Notes under the pieces: generated by a model
Seen by the model: the letters and a program-made list of their open reading frames with translations, nothing else
Database searches by the model: none
What the model was told of the DNA's origin: nothing
Part shown: piece by piece, positions 22,302 through 35,195 of the stretch
Layout of the letters: the number at the start of each line of letters is the position of its first letter
How positions within the stretch are numbered: position 1 is the first letter of the stretch
NCBI GenBank assembly: GCA_002914805.1
Contig: JXTB01000117.1
Location: 651,031-715,030, forward strand
Origin: Parasponia andersonii
Lineage: Eukaryota > Streptophyta > Magnoliopsida > Rosales > Cannabaceae
Direction: 5' to 3'
Length of the DNA stretch: 64,000 nucleotides
Translations under genes and position numbers: made by a program

Positions 22302-23109
22302 AAAAAAATATATTTTCTTTGCTATCATATATATTTTCAAGATAGTCCGCTACGAGAGACGGACCCAATATTTTTGTTTAGTATGGGTTTGAAATACTTT
22401 TTTTTTCCCTATTTGGGGACCTGTTATATGTTTTGTCCTATATTAAGGGTGGGCATTTATATACGATTTAAGTCTAAAACTCCAAATACAAATTATTTAG
22501 GTATTTTTTAAAAGAAAATAAAATTGAGTGGGCCTCCACTAGGCATGTTGTGCTCTGTGCCTATCTACTGTATAATTTGACCGAGGATTCTACTAAAAAA
22601 TGCTCCTAAATGTGGGAGTGTTTTTCTTAGGGGAAGTTGGTATGCTGGTATCAATGAAGGAGAATATAATGATTTTGGGTCTGCATTTGAAATTGCATTC
22701 TATTTTTCTTTCTTCTCAATTTAAAAAAATGAACAATTCTCATTCAGTAAAAGAAAAAAAAAATATTATGAATACAATAAGATGGGATCATGATTTCATT
22801 TGTTCGAGAATCTCAATTTTTCTTCAGAAGTCCTTCATTGTTTAGTTCTTTTTTTTTTTAATCCATAGTCTGTTGATGAAAAGTCACACCACTAAGAGAA
22901 AAAAAATAATAAAACTCATCACTTGAATTAGTGTTTATGGAGATATGTATATTCGGTTCTGAGGTCACTAAGGTGAGGGCCTGCTCAAGGGTTGGAGAAG
23001 CACCGAGCAAAAATTGATACTTTTTTTTCTTCTTATTTATTTTATTTTGTTATTATCATTTAAAAAAAAAAACAGTCAATAAGCACAAGTTCGATCTTTA
23101 TATAGTTTA
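22302..23109. other. AT-rich spacer, no gene seen
   Basis: No coding region supported. Confidence 0.5.
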
Positions 23110-23900
23110 GGGAAATTCTACAATAGGGAAACATAAATTTTCCCTAATATTAAGGAAGATAATAAGTGGATGCAATTGGACCACTTATTACGAGAGCTCA
23201 AATATACTAGTCAATTGTTTTTGATTTTGTGTAACTTTCGTTTCCTGCCGTGAAAGCTTTTTTTTTTTTTTTTTTTTTTGAGTTGTGACGTTTGATTTCG
23301 GTCACATTTAAAAAAGAGAAAAAAAAATTATGCGTGCAAGTTGATTTGGCTTATCTTTAAAAAAACGCTTTATTCAATTCATTTCTTGAACTTGGTGGTC
23401 CTTCAAAAAAATAAAAAAGAATGAATGAACTTAATGGAGAAGAAAGAGAAGAGATACAAATCAAGAAAAAAGAATCTCGAGATTGCTAGATTAAAATTGA
23501 TATAACAATTAACAAAATAGAATAAAAGAAACAAAGATGCAAATTTTCAGTTAGGGTTCATTTTAAAAGAAACTTAACAAATGGAATATTGGGAAAAATA
23601 GGAGAAAAATCAAAATAATGTTTTTTTTTTCTTCAAGTGGGTCAAAATCAACTTGTATAACTTTCTTTCCTTTCTTTTTCCAATTGTTATCCAAATTAAT
23701 ATTACACGACACAACTCGGAAAGAAAAAAGGTAAAAAAAAAAAAAAAACTTACACGGCATAAAAATAGAAGTTACAAACACGGTCAAAAATATTTGGTTT
23801 ATATAAGTGGGTCCCTTAACAATTGCCCAAATTACATCTATTATTGATTGTCTTCCCTAACGTTAGGTAAGATTTCTGTTTCCTCATTGTAGAATCCTCC
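23110..23900. mobile_element. Non-autonomous TIR element, family C, copy 1
   Basis: The left end GGGAAATTCTACAATAGGG is mirrored by the inverse of the right end (GGATTCTACAATGAGG). Similarity continues inward for about 75 bp (TTCCCTAAT, GGAAGATAATAAGTGG). The ~640-bp interior is AT-rich without coding signal. The same ends are found at 24026-25078, 29891-30751 and 29800-31475. Confidence 0.7.
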
Positions 23901-24025
23901 GTTGTATATAATCAATGTTTTTATCACTATTTGATTTAAGTAGATGGGTGAAAAACACCCTTATCTGTAGCGGCATTTTTCGTGCTCTTACAATAGAGCT
24001 CCTAAATTAAAAATTAAGAAGCCAC

Positions 24026-25078
24026 AGGAAGTTCTACAGTAGGGAACAAATTTAGTGGCCTAATATTAGGGAATTGAGTCAATTAAATCCAATGGTAGAG
24101 ATGATAGTAGTGCAAGTGCTCTAAATTGTAGAGCATTATAATCTTGCATCTCTCTTTTAGAGTTTACTGAAAAAATTACTATCCCTTCTTTCTCCATCCT
24201 TGCAACAATTAATCTAACCTAGATAAAATAAAATAAAAGATACCAAACATCATATTTAACTATAAAAAAAAGTTTTCTTTCAACAAATAGTAATAAATAA
24301 AAAGAAAACAAATCTCTATCAGAAAAAATTAGTAGAACTTGATTTTTATTTTTTTTTGTTCTAGAATGTGGTGAATCTGTTCATTCTTCGATTATTTCAA
24401 CTCTATTCAATTTTTTCTTTTGTGGGTAAACAAATCCTTGAATGATACTATTGACTCAACCATAATTCAGAATTCTCTAACCTCAGGGGGGAAAAAAAAC
24501 TTTACTTGTGGAAATAGATTTATATTATCCCTATTCTATTTATTTTGAGATAACAAATTGATACTCTGCAACTTGAAGTGGAGGATCATACTTTTTCTAC
24601 TGATGTCTGTTAAAATAATAGAAAAATAAATTCTAAATTAGTTTAGAAATTTGGGGAAGAAGATTGCCAAGGAAAAAAATGAAAATACAACAAAGAATTC
24701 AAACATTTCTTAATTCCAACAACTAATTCAACGAAATAACAAGAGTGTGTTGAATATATAGAGATTTTAGCCAATCATTGATGTATTTTAATCTTTCAAT
24801 GCGTTGGGAGGAAAAAAAAAATCCCTTGATGGAGGAACAAAGCCATCAGGAGACCACCTACATAAACACAAATGAAAAAAAAAAAGCCCTGAAATATTAT
24901 CCATTGCCCTTAATATGGTCGTTTTCATTTAATGTCTAGTTGGAAATATATATGAAGAGATTTAATGAGGTAAGCTCCAGTATATCTATTATAAATCTCA
25001 TTTGATAGCCAATAGAAATATCACATTTTGTTCCCTAAGATTAAGGAACTTTTTGATTTCCCTATGCTAGAATTCCCT
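24026..25078. mobile_element. Non-autonomous TIR element, family C, copy 2
   Basis: Begins AGGAAGTTCTACAGTAGGG and ends with the inverse of AGGGAATTCTAGCATAGGG. The subterminal CTAATATTAGGGAA pairs with TTCCCTAAGATTAAGG near the right end. No protein is encoded. Confidence 0.65.
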
Positions 25079-25109
25079 GTATTAAGGGTATAATACATGG
25101 CTAATTAGA

Positions 25110-28100
25110 GCAGTAAATATAGGCGGCCCAGCCCGGGAATAGAAGCGGGTAGGACCGGGTCGGTCCACAAAACATTTTTAAAGGCCCAGTCCGACCCGAC
25201 AGCCCACAGGGCCAAAGTTCCGGACCGAGCCGGGCCAGGCTAAATCCGGGCCAAATCTGGCTCAGTTCAGTAATTAAAAAAAAAACGAAAAATGAAAAAA
25301 TAAATAGAAAAATGAATCTTTTTCAATAAAAAATAAAATTACTAGTTGTATACTTACTTATTTAGTAAAATAAATAATTAAAATTAATAAGACAAATTTT
25401 TAAAAATAGAATAACTCAATCAAATAGTAAATAAAAAAAATTAAGAAATTATTTATTTATTTATTAATAATGACTACCTCATTAAAAACCTTACTAAATA
25501 AAACCCATTGGGATAAAACCTTGGTAAAGAAAAAAGAGTGCAGTCTAAACTCTAATGTCTAATTATTACAATTAAAAATTTAAATTATCTAAAAAGTACA
25601 ATTAGAAGTTATAAAATTAAAATTACATCTTGTTTCTCTAAGTATTGGTGCTTGTAACGTTTCGACATATAAGCTTTGGAATTGGTCAACAAGTTTTTTA
25701 TTGTGTGTGGTATATTGCATTCGCTTTCTAGCATGTTTCCAATCTCTGAGACATACAAGCACCTCAACTATGTCACTTGTCAATGAGGTTTTTCATTCTT
25801 CAAGTATCCTCCTAGCTGTGCTAAAAGCAGATTCTGAAGAAACCGTTGACACAAGAATAGCTAAAATATCTTTTGCTAATTGTGAAAACACAAGAAATTT
25901 TGATTGACATGTTTTCCACTATTGCAAAATGTCAAAGTCATCATCATCTGAATCTAGTATGGAGAAGTCTACGTATAGGTAAGTGTGAAGCTCATTGAAC
26001 TGTGACGCCGTTGTTGGTGTTGAGGCCGGACTTGATGATGATGAGCCAGTCGATGAAATAATATCCCATGTTTGCCACCTTTTCTTTGATCGTTGTTGGG
26101 TATGTTGACTTTGTTGACTCATTAAATTGCCAAACTTATTCTCATATATAGAAAACACTTCAAACAACTTGTTACGTATATTACTATATTCATGTGAAAA
26201 ATCTAAATCTATACATGCACCAATGTGTGAAAGATATTTTGAAAGACCATCCAATTTTACTCTAGGATCTAAAACAAAAGCAAAAGAATATAATAAAGGA
26301 ATTTCCTTATAATATTTTGTTAGTTTTGCTTGCATTTTTTTTACAATTGATTTAATCAATTCATTATTTCTATTAAAAAAAAACATGTTACACATTTTAT
26401 TAACAATATGCAAAGCTGAGAAGTAGGAGTATAAATAGCAGATAAAGAAATAGTATTATCATAAAAAACTTCTAAAAATTGTATAAATTGTGTGACAATA
26501 TACCAATCTCGATTTTCCAATACTACAGAACCCAAGTTGTAAAAGATAGTAATAACAGATTCATACCCTATTGTGTTCTTTAATATCAAATAAATAGAGT
26601 TCCATCTAATAGGCATGTCTAGTCCAAATTTCCTCAGTTTAAGACCTTCAGCCTTACAATATCTTTTAAACTCAGCTATACACGGATTAGAGTTATGAAT
26701 CTAAGAAATAACATTTCGAATTTTTGAAATATGTGAGTCTATAATCTTCATACCTGATTTTACAATAAGATTGATGATATGATAGGCACAACGTTGATGC
26801 ATTAAAATACCTCCGTTATATGTGTTGATAAACTTCTCAATATCACCAATAGCCTTTGTATTGGCAGAAGCATTATCTAAAGTGATAGAGATAATACGAT
26901 CTTGTATACCATAATCTTCTATAACACTTAAAATACGCTCACAAATATTCTCAGCATTATGTTTATGATCAATGAGTTTGAAACTAATTTTTTTTTTATG
27001 CATAACCCATTGTAAGTCTATATATTGTGTAATTACACTTATATAATCTTGATTAACCCTACCACTCCAAATATCAGATGTTAATGCAACATTAAAGTTT
27101 AATGAATGCATTTCAGATTTTAATGCAATTTGCGTTTTATTATATGCAGCAATAATGTCACTTCTAGTAGTTGTTCTATTAATTAATCTAAATTGTGGAT
27201 AATATGATATTCTAAGATGTTCTTCAAAAAAAGGATTCTCACAAAAATTAATAGGCAAATCAATAGCAGCAATTAATTTACCTAGAGATTCTCTAGCAAC
27301 ATTAGAATCATAGGTCCAAATACTTACCAAATCGTCTTTGTTGAATTGAAGCTAAGATTGCATGGGATCTTTTTCTCCATTATATTATTCTACACATTTT
27401 TCGCCGTGTACTTTAAGGTGTCGAGTCCCACCAGTTGAAGTTGCAGTTAAGAGTTTTGCACAAAATTTACTTTTTTCCATTCTTTTCTTCGTGCCATTCA
27501 CATCTTTATATTTAATATCAAAGTAGTCCCATATTTTTGAAGTACAAGCCTTTATATGTTTCGAGATGGTACTTTCCAAACCACTATCTTGAGTAGCACT
27601 TCGAGTTCCACTTCCACTAGTAGGAGCACCCACTCAAGTATGTGTACGAGGTTGATTTTACATTTCATGGACTTGGTCATCGCCTTATTATAGGCAGATT
27701 TGCATTTCTTCCGTTTCGGAATCATGATTATCCATTCTATATTCATTATCACCCAAATCAATTGGAATATTTCTATTCATATCCATATCCTACAATACCA
27801 ATAATACTACTTGGTAAATTTATAAATTTATACATAATACATATATTAAATATTATGCACATATGCATTAAAAACATTAAATTAACGAAATGATATTTAC
27901 CTCCACTCCACATATTCATAAAAGAAATATGCATATTAAATTTAAAGAAATAAACACATTAAATTTAAGAAAATAATAAAACATAGAGATGTATTTTCAC
28001 TATTGTATTAACAAAATTAATAGACAATAAATTAAATATATGATGATAGAATTAGAGAAATATTCAAACCTTGAGTTGAAAGAGTTGAGACTTGATAATT

Positions 28101-28675
28101 AAAGTTTTTGTGACTTGACTCACTTGAATATATTTTTTTTTGAAAATTTTAAAATTGATATTGAAAATATTAAAATAAATAATAAAATTAGAGAAATATT
28201 AAGAAGAGAGAACATAAAGATTGAAGAAGATATGTGAAAAAAATGAATGAATAAGAGAGGTATTTATAGAAAACTACATTGTAATATTTTATACTTTTTT
28301 ATTTTATTTATTTATTTTTTAATAATTAACAAAAAAAAGTGGGGAGGGGGGAGTTGGGCTCCCTCCCCAACGGTCATAAATCCCCCTCCCTAACGGTCAT
28401 AGGACCATTACGTGGGAGGGGAGGGGGAAGAAGGCCCTGTATACAAGGCCTCCAAAAAAAAAAAAAACGGTCATATGACCGTTATACTTAGTCACTTAGA
28501 TAGTGATAGTGGGAGGGGAAAGAAGCCTTGTACAGAGCCTTAAAAAAAAAGGGAAAAAAAAAAGTATGTGGACCAGTACCAATGGCCCAACCCGGCCCGG
28601 CCTTAGAAGCCAGGCCAAAATCGGGCTATTCACACTCGGGCCAGCCCAAATTTTCGGGCAAGACTAATACTAAAG
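25110..28675 (-). mobile_element. Degenerate hAT (Ac-like) DNA transposon
   Basis: Both ends carry the GC-rich GGCCC/GGGCC-type clusters usual near the ends of plant Ac-like hAT elements (25120-25270 and 28570-28665). A broken hAT transposase lies between them on the minus strand. Between 28340 and 28510 there are G-rich and CGGTCAT repeats next to the 5' side of the transposase. Exact ends and an 8-bp target duplication could not be fixed. An N stands just outside at 28683. Confidence 0.7.
25589..27633 (-). pseudogene. hAT transposase, inactivated
   Basis: In order on the minus strand: a BED-type zinc finger (SKIWDYFDIKY ... GTRHLKVHGEKC, 27540-27385) in which the first zinc Cys reads Ser (SKFCAKLL); the catalytic core with ALTSDIWSG and SITLDNASAN (both Asp present); the CAYHIINLIVKSG motif; RWNSIYLIL; an LDPRVK region; and the dimerisation segment SSESAFSTARRILEE. 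In-frame stops occur at 26701-26703, near 27360, near 25919 and within the dimerisation region near 25785. A frameshift lies between 26616 and 26413. It cannot make an active enzyme. Confidence 0.85.
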
Positions 28676-28689
28676 AGAAATTNAAGATT

Positions 28690-29750
28690 AGGTAAGTGAA
28701 ATTTAGGCTTTCCATGTAGACATATGTTTGTAGCTTTAATTGTAACCGTTGTTTACACTAACCCACATAAAAAAAAGGTTTATTATAAGGATTATTGGCA
28801 GATTTAGTACTTTGATTTTCTTATTTATGATGATTTGATCCTTCAATATTTAATTATAGCAACAAAAGTCCTCTAATTTTTATTTTCGATAGAGCCCAAA
28901 AGTATCATCACACGTTGTAACTTGCAAGAGATTCAAAGAAGGAAATATATATATATAAACTCGTAAAAATGAAAAACTAAAAACGAAGAGATTTGTTCTT
29001 TCCTTAGCAGTAACCTAGAAAAAAAAAATCCCTAGTCAAATAATCTAGATTAAAAATTTTAAAAACCACAACGCTTTTGAAAAAAGAAATACGAGATTTG
29101 AAGTCCAGATTTAAAATTTTACATAGGCATAGAGACTGGTCAAATTGAATGCTATAAATCCATAGTCTCTTGAGCATAAAAAGAAATTGAACTCCACAAA
29201 TCTAAAATTAAATCTAACCATTAAAAGGAAAAAAATAGACGAATGAGCCGAAGTCAATTATTTGAAAAGGTATAGAAAATTAAAAACATTACCCGTTTGA
29301 CTTGTGTATGTATATGTATACTTGAATTATGTGTTGAGAAAAATCTGAATTGCTCATAAACGTCACTACTAATTTGAATCAGTACAAAATCCACACACAA
29401 CTAATTAAGTGAAAAATCTATAAGATTGAGACATTTAATTCATGAGATATAAATAGAATCTACTTATTCTTTGTAGTTACTGTGAGTGCGAAAAAAAGAG
29501 CTCCACTGGCGCCCTCCAAAATGCCACATGCATTGGCTAATAGTCCTATTTTCCTTTCTTTCATTTTTCTCACGTCGTATTTCAATTTGCTTGTGATTTG
29601 ATCTATTACATTTCCACTTTTTTTCTTTTTTTTTTTTTTTTTTTAATTGGCTTTACTTGACGGTGTCAATGAGAAAGTTGCAAAAACTGGCTTCCACATT
29701 TGGATCTCTCATTGCTACGTGGCGAAGCTACAGCCTTTTATTTACTTCCC
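28690..29750. other. AT-rich spacer, no gene seen
   Basis: No coding region recognised. Only short homopolymers are present. Confidence 0.5.
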
Positions 29751-29754
29751 TAAT

Positions 29755-29803
29755 GTTAGAGAAATGAATCGTTCCCCTATTGTAGAATTCCCACAAAAAA
29801 AAG
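29755..29803. repeat. Isolated terminal inverted repeat of family C
   Basis: Read on the minus strand it starts GGGAATTCTACAATAGGGG and continues through CTAACATTAGGGAAG, so it is the right-hand end of a family C element. Its partner was not found with confidence. Confidence 0.5.
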
Positions 29804-31475
29804 TTCCTTAATTCTTATTAAAAAAAAAAAGTTCCTTAACGTAAGGGAAACTAATCACATGGTAGGAATTTAATATCAAGTAATAGCATTGGGAGATTCT
29901 ACAGTAGGGAAATTAAGTAAAATCTTTTCCAATACTAGGGAATATAACAAGTGGATGAAATGTGAACACTTGTTAAAATAATCACTTACAAAAGCTAACG
30001 TTTTTTATAGTTTGTATTTTTTTTTCCTTCTGATACCGTTTAGTTGTTAAGTTTTATCATATAATTGAATTAGGTCAGATTTAAACGAAGAAAAATAAAT
30101 ATTAACATACATAAGTTGATTTAGCCCATGAATAAAGAAAAAAAAAACTTTATTTAGTTATTTTTTTATCTTTCTCATTGTTTCATTTATTCAGTTTTCT
30201 TCTTCAATGAAACCCTAAGTGCAAATCTGTATCTTTGTTTTTTCTGTAGCATTTTCTTAATTATTTTGTCAATTTCAATCTTCAACAATAACTTTGAGAT
30301 TTTTGTTTTCTTTTTTGTTTAGCTTCTCATTCTTCTCCATTGAGTTTGTTATTCATTTTGAATTTGTTTTATTTATTTTAAGTGGGTCAATTCAACTTAG
30401 ACACATAAGCATTTTCTATTTGTTTTTTTTTTTTAATTTTGGGGCAAATTAACTTACAGGCATAAATATATTTTTTTATTTTTTAAATTTCATACAAATC
30501 ATCTTTCAAAATAAATAAATAAATATCATACAAATCAATTTTCCTAACATTTCTCCTTAAAAATAAAAAAATAAACAAAAAAGTAAACGACATAAAACGG
30601 AAGTTACATACAAAGTTTTTTAAAAAATTGGTTCATCCACTAAGAAAGGTTAAACGGTTTATATAACTGGTCCCATTAATAGATGGTTACATCGACTTAT
30701 TATCTTCCCTAAAGTTAGGGAAGAATTTTGTTTCCCATTATAGAATTTCCCACTAGTATTAAAAAAAAAAACTTAGCTAGTGATGCAACGGATTTATGCA
30801 CTCTTTAAAACATTTAGAATTTTCATTTCTTTTTTCTCTTTTAAATTGAGAGTGGGATAAGAGAATAGTAGGTGATTTAGGAAATGTATATGAATGTATG
30901 CTTTGTATTTGTACGATTTAAAGTAGGGAAGATATATTTCGAATTTTATGGGTACAATTTGCCCTAGTTCTTTCATCTGGGCTGGGTGCGCTCGTGTTCT
31001 GGGTTTTTTGGGAAGCTAAAGGTTTATCAGAATTAAATAGAAAAAAATAGAAGAATATGAGGTCATTGTACCGATTTCTTGACAGAACCAAAAGTTTGGA
31101 TAATGAAGTATATAGTGTATAGTGCATACTAAATTAATAAGACCAATTTTTATTTACCGATAATAGGTTCAGTTGTTTTTAAATTATAAATTAAGTTTGC
31201 AATTAGATTTTAATTAATTTTTCATACGGACGATTTGTTGTCAATTTATCAATTCTTCGATGAAATTGCATTAGGCAATTCTGTTTTGTTTTTTTTGTTA
31301 TTAATTTCTGTTTTTCTTTTCAATGTTTAAAGGAGGGCTTGAATCCTCTGTGATACTAGCCATGCTATTTTCTTTAATAGTGGATCCCTCTCCCAATTGA
31401 TGTTGAATTCCTATTGTGTGATTAGTTCCCTTTTAAGTTAGGGAACTTTTTTTGTTCCCTATGCAAGAACTCCCC
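29800..31475. mobile_element. Family C element (outer) interrupted by a second copy
   Basis: The left arm AAAGTTCCTTAACG-TAAGGGAAACTAATCACAT is matched by the inverse of the right arm at 31395-31475 (AAAGTTCCCTAAC, AAGGGAACTAATCACAC, AATAGGAATT). The interior is AT-rich and contains the inner element 29891-30751. A ~27-bp stretch of the left arm is locally duplicated (AAGTTCCTTAA twice). Confidence 0.6.
29891..30751. mobile_element. Non-autonomous TIR element, family C, nested copy
   Basis: Starts GGGAGATTCTACAGTAGGG and ends with the inverse of GGGAAATTCTATAATGGG. It is flanked by AATAGCATT (29882-29890) and ACTAGTATT (30752-30760), a 7 of 9 match that would fit a decayed 9-bp target duplication of the Mutator type. 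That superfamily call is tentative. Confidence 0.6.
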
Positions 31476-31479
31476 GTAA

Positions 31480-34400
31480 TTAATCCTATACACTAGAAGA
31501 TCGGTCTTGTCTCCAACAAACTACAATCTAATGTCTTTTTTTTAATAACCAAATTTTTGTGGGGGGAGTTTGGTTTATCTCTTCGTCCTAAAAGCCAACT
31601 GGTTAGTTCAGTTAGTCCAAAATTTGAGGGATGTGTGTAAGTTTGAGGAAGTTAAAGATTTAAACTTTAGTAGTATAAATGTTATTTTCTTTTAAATTTG
31701 TAGTTAAGTCCTATTTTTTTTTTAAAAAAATAAAATCTCTTGATCCCTAAAAAAGGAAATATAGAAAAAAAGGGAACCCAATGTAATTACCATATTTGAA
31801 CGTGTCATTCTCAGTGTGTGTCGAATCCGGCCCCTACTTGCCAATTGCTTCCTATTCTTCTCTTTTGACTTCTGGTGCTCTCTCGTTTTCCGGCAACAAC
31901 AAAGATACATCTATCTTTTGTCTTTTTTACTTCCTCCCCTGGACTGGCTTGGAGCCTAGAAAGTCTTAATAACATCACGTCTACTATAGTTCAACCCAAT
32001 AATGCACAATAAAAGCAAAAAGAAGGACAAAATTATTAGGCAAGGAACAGTTAAACCCCTCAGAGTGTAGGACATCTCCGGATATAATATATATAGATCA
32101 TACGAGGCATTCTCAATTAGTAAAAGTCTATAGAAATTTGAACATTAAAAAAAATATTCACTATTACACCATGCGTATATTGCATAGTTTTTATAAGAGG
32201 CATAGTTTAGTTTTTTCCTCCCTTCTTTTGTGTTCCACACTAATATATACCCGAAAATTAAGAATAGAAATGCCTAATTCAAACCTGTTAATTTTAATTT
32301 TAAGGTTATTATATATATGCATATATCTAGTGTCACGGTAGAATTTGTGTGGTCTAGTGTCACTATCGACTCTTTTATGTTCTCTAGAATGGAAGGTCCA
32401 TCAAGCGTGAGTCTTGTTCTGTGGTAAAGTCAAGTGAGTCTACTGGCCAAATATAAAAGCCAAATTAATTAGTTGTCGTTTTGTTGAGAGGCCCATCGTA
32501 GAGAAAGAGTGTGAGATTTGGACGAAACTAGGACAATTTGGACCGAAATTACATTTTTGGAATATATATATTTTTTTAAATAATTACTTTATTTATGACT
32601 GAATCAAAATTAAAGTGATTTTTTTTAAAAAAATTTATACATAAATAAATTAGCCTAAATAAAATTTAATTAAAGTAATTATTTGGTCCATAATTTATGA
32701 CCAAAAATCGTTCCAATTACGATGGCTGTTAAAAAATTATTTTGATAAAGTGACCTTAAAAATATGGTTTTGCCTATAAACGGTTTTGTTCTTGTCCATT
32801 TGCACAGGGAGAAAAGAAAATACTTTGGGGGTATATTTATAGTGGCCGACAATCACGTTTTAATCATGCCCAATATTTCAAGGCATTTATAGAATTTTTT
32901 CGGTTTGGTGCGTACCAAACAGTTTCGGCCAACTTCTTGATTTGTCTAGCATATACTTTCGAATTATTGAGAGACCAAATACGGAAACAGGGATAATTGA
33001 ATAGTTTGAAAAATTAGGCAGCTTTTGTTAACACCATAATTGTAGTGCTCGATGATTAGATCAGGTTATTGTTACGCCCCAATTTTGAGGAGGTGTGCCA
33101 CGTGAACATAAGGCAAAGTCTTATAGATAAGACAAAGGTCTTTTAAAAGTTCCTTGTAAATCATTTAAAACCTAATGGATCTCTTGAATTGTTCGACTAT
33201 TTATAAAAATACTAATTATAATTATATTTCAGATAAAATTTATTATTTAGAATCATGTAATGTTAAATTGACAATAAAAATATTTGTATTAAATGACTTT
33301 TTCTTAACCTTACATTTTCTCTCATCAAATCATTAATCCTAATACAATCAAAAGTATTAACAAACAATTTCTCCTTTGATCAACACGAACCTCAAAATGT
33401 AATAGAAAAATTAATAAAAATGTGAGCTAGAAAAATAATACGTAATTAATAACTTTAACCAGTTAGATCAATTATATACTTGCAAATCAAATAGTTCGGT
33501 AAACTATTTTTAATAACAAGTTTAGTATTTAGAATACAGTATTTTTCCAAAATAATCTAATAAAGCAAAATGACAAAAAATTTAACATTAAAGGGAATAA
33601 GTTTCAAATCTCTTTTTGATTTAAATTCGAAATATACATGTCAATGGGTTTTAGTGACTATAGGCATTATCTAGTAACCCACTTGGTCTGAATATAATAT
33701 ATGTAACCTCTATACTAGGATCTAAATCTACCACATTTAACACTAATGGGTATTTACTGATTGACTCTTTTAGCTAGCTAGGTCCATATTGAATAATGTT
33801 CGCATATAACTCATGCATGCCAGATTGGTCCTAGTTACATAATAATTGGAGAGAGTTTTAGAAAATAACATATTTTCCAGGTGCACTTACAATTTACTTT
33901 GATAGCATAATAACACTTTGCTCGTTTTATGTTAACACATTTAATATTAGTGTCATATTATTGATCGATATTTCGGTAAAAAACAACTATTAGACAAAAT
34001 CATTAATTGAAAGGATAATTATAATTCTAGAAAAATAAATACTTTGACATAAACTATTTTCCTTCAATAAATCAATCGTATGTGCAAATATAATTCTAAT
34101 TGAAATCCTATGCTCTTTAAAACAATAATTCATGAACACAAGTTTTTAATTACGACAATAAAACACTTGATTTAAGTTCTAAATAAAAACATACTAAAAA
34201 TATCAAAGGTTTGCCTCATTCAATTTGCCTAATTAACTCAAATAATCCACATAATATTTTAATCACCTATTTGATAAGTATCAACACAGTAAAACCAAAC
34301 TCTAATTTTACCAAATAATGCATATTTCTTGTCCATACACTCTTTATGATCAATCATTTTTTTTCTTCCAAATAATGTCAATATTCCAAATTCTAACAAT

Positions 34401-34640
34401 TTAAACCTATTTCCAAAAATTATTTGACTAAGACAAATTCTACAAACCTATCTCCAAATTCTTACATGTGTCAAGAATGAGGCTATGTGAGGTTCATAGA
34501 CAGGCCTCTAGCCACCCAACAGCTGCTGCCACGATTTGTGAATATTCCAAAACTTGTAGATTTTACAATTTTCTTAAAATAATTTTATTGTAATACAAGT
34601 GATAAGTCATTGACCCAGCGGGCTCGATAGAGCGCTAGTT
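31480..34640. other. Long AT-rich intergenic region, no gene seen
   Basis: More than 3 kb without a convincing coding region, RNA gene or bounded element. At 33072-33110, TGTTACGCCCCAATTTTGAG resembles the first bases of a gypsy LTR, but I found no matching end. Confidence 0.5.
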
Positions 34641-34643
34641 TTA

Positions 34644-35036
34644 GGTTATGTTTGGCAAGAGAGAAAAAGAGAGGAAAGAAATGGTAAGGGAGAAAAGTAG
34701 AAGAAAAATGAAAAATTATTTGGTAAGAAGGGAAGAGAAAAAGAAAGAGAAAAAAATGATTTGATCCTATAAAATAAATTTTCCCTCAAAGAATGGAGAT
34801 AAAATGGGAATGAACTAATGTGTGAAAGTAAATTTATTAAAATAATTTTATACACTCATTTTAAAATTTTAATAAAAAAAGTAAAATAATAATTTTAAAA
34901 CAAAGTAATTCAATTTCCTCTCAAGGTACTAAACAATTATAAACAAAACATACTTTCCTAATTTCTGTCACATATACATTTTTTTTTTCCTCTTAATTTT
35001 CTTTCGCTCCTAAGTTCTTTCCTACCAAACATAAAC
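34644..35036. mobile_element. Tourist-like MITE, copy 3, in the zinc-finger gene promoter
   Basis: Flanked by TTA at 34641-34643 and 35037-35039. The left end is GGTTATGTTTGGCAAG and the right end is the inverse of GTTTATGTTTGGTAGG. The purine-rich left arm is complementary to the pyrimidine-rich right arm. It ends about 60 bp before the TATA box of the downstream zinc-finger gene, so it forms part of that gene's proximal promoter. Confidence 0.75.
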
Positions 35037-35096
35037 TTAGTGTCGTTATCACATAAAAGTGCTGCACTCTTATGATCATCCACTTATCTCTCATCA

Positions 35097-35110
35097 CTCT
35101 ATATATACCC
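35097..35110 (+). promoter_or_regulatory. TATA box of the C2H2 zinc-finger gene
   Basis: CTCTATATATACCC lies 89 bp upstream of the ATG at 35196, a normal distance for a plant gene with a short 5' leader. No better candidate lies nearby. Confidence 0.65.
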
Positions 35111-35195
35111 TTACACTTTAAAGTGTGCTGATCTGCATCGGTACTAGTACTACATAGATTGCCCAAAATCACCACCGTTGATATAAGAAAACGAC

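Noticed and set aside
33072..33120. TGTTACGCCCCAATTTTGAG looks like the start of a gypsy LTR
   Set aside because: No matching CA end, target duplication or second copy was found in the window.
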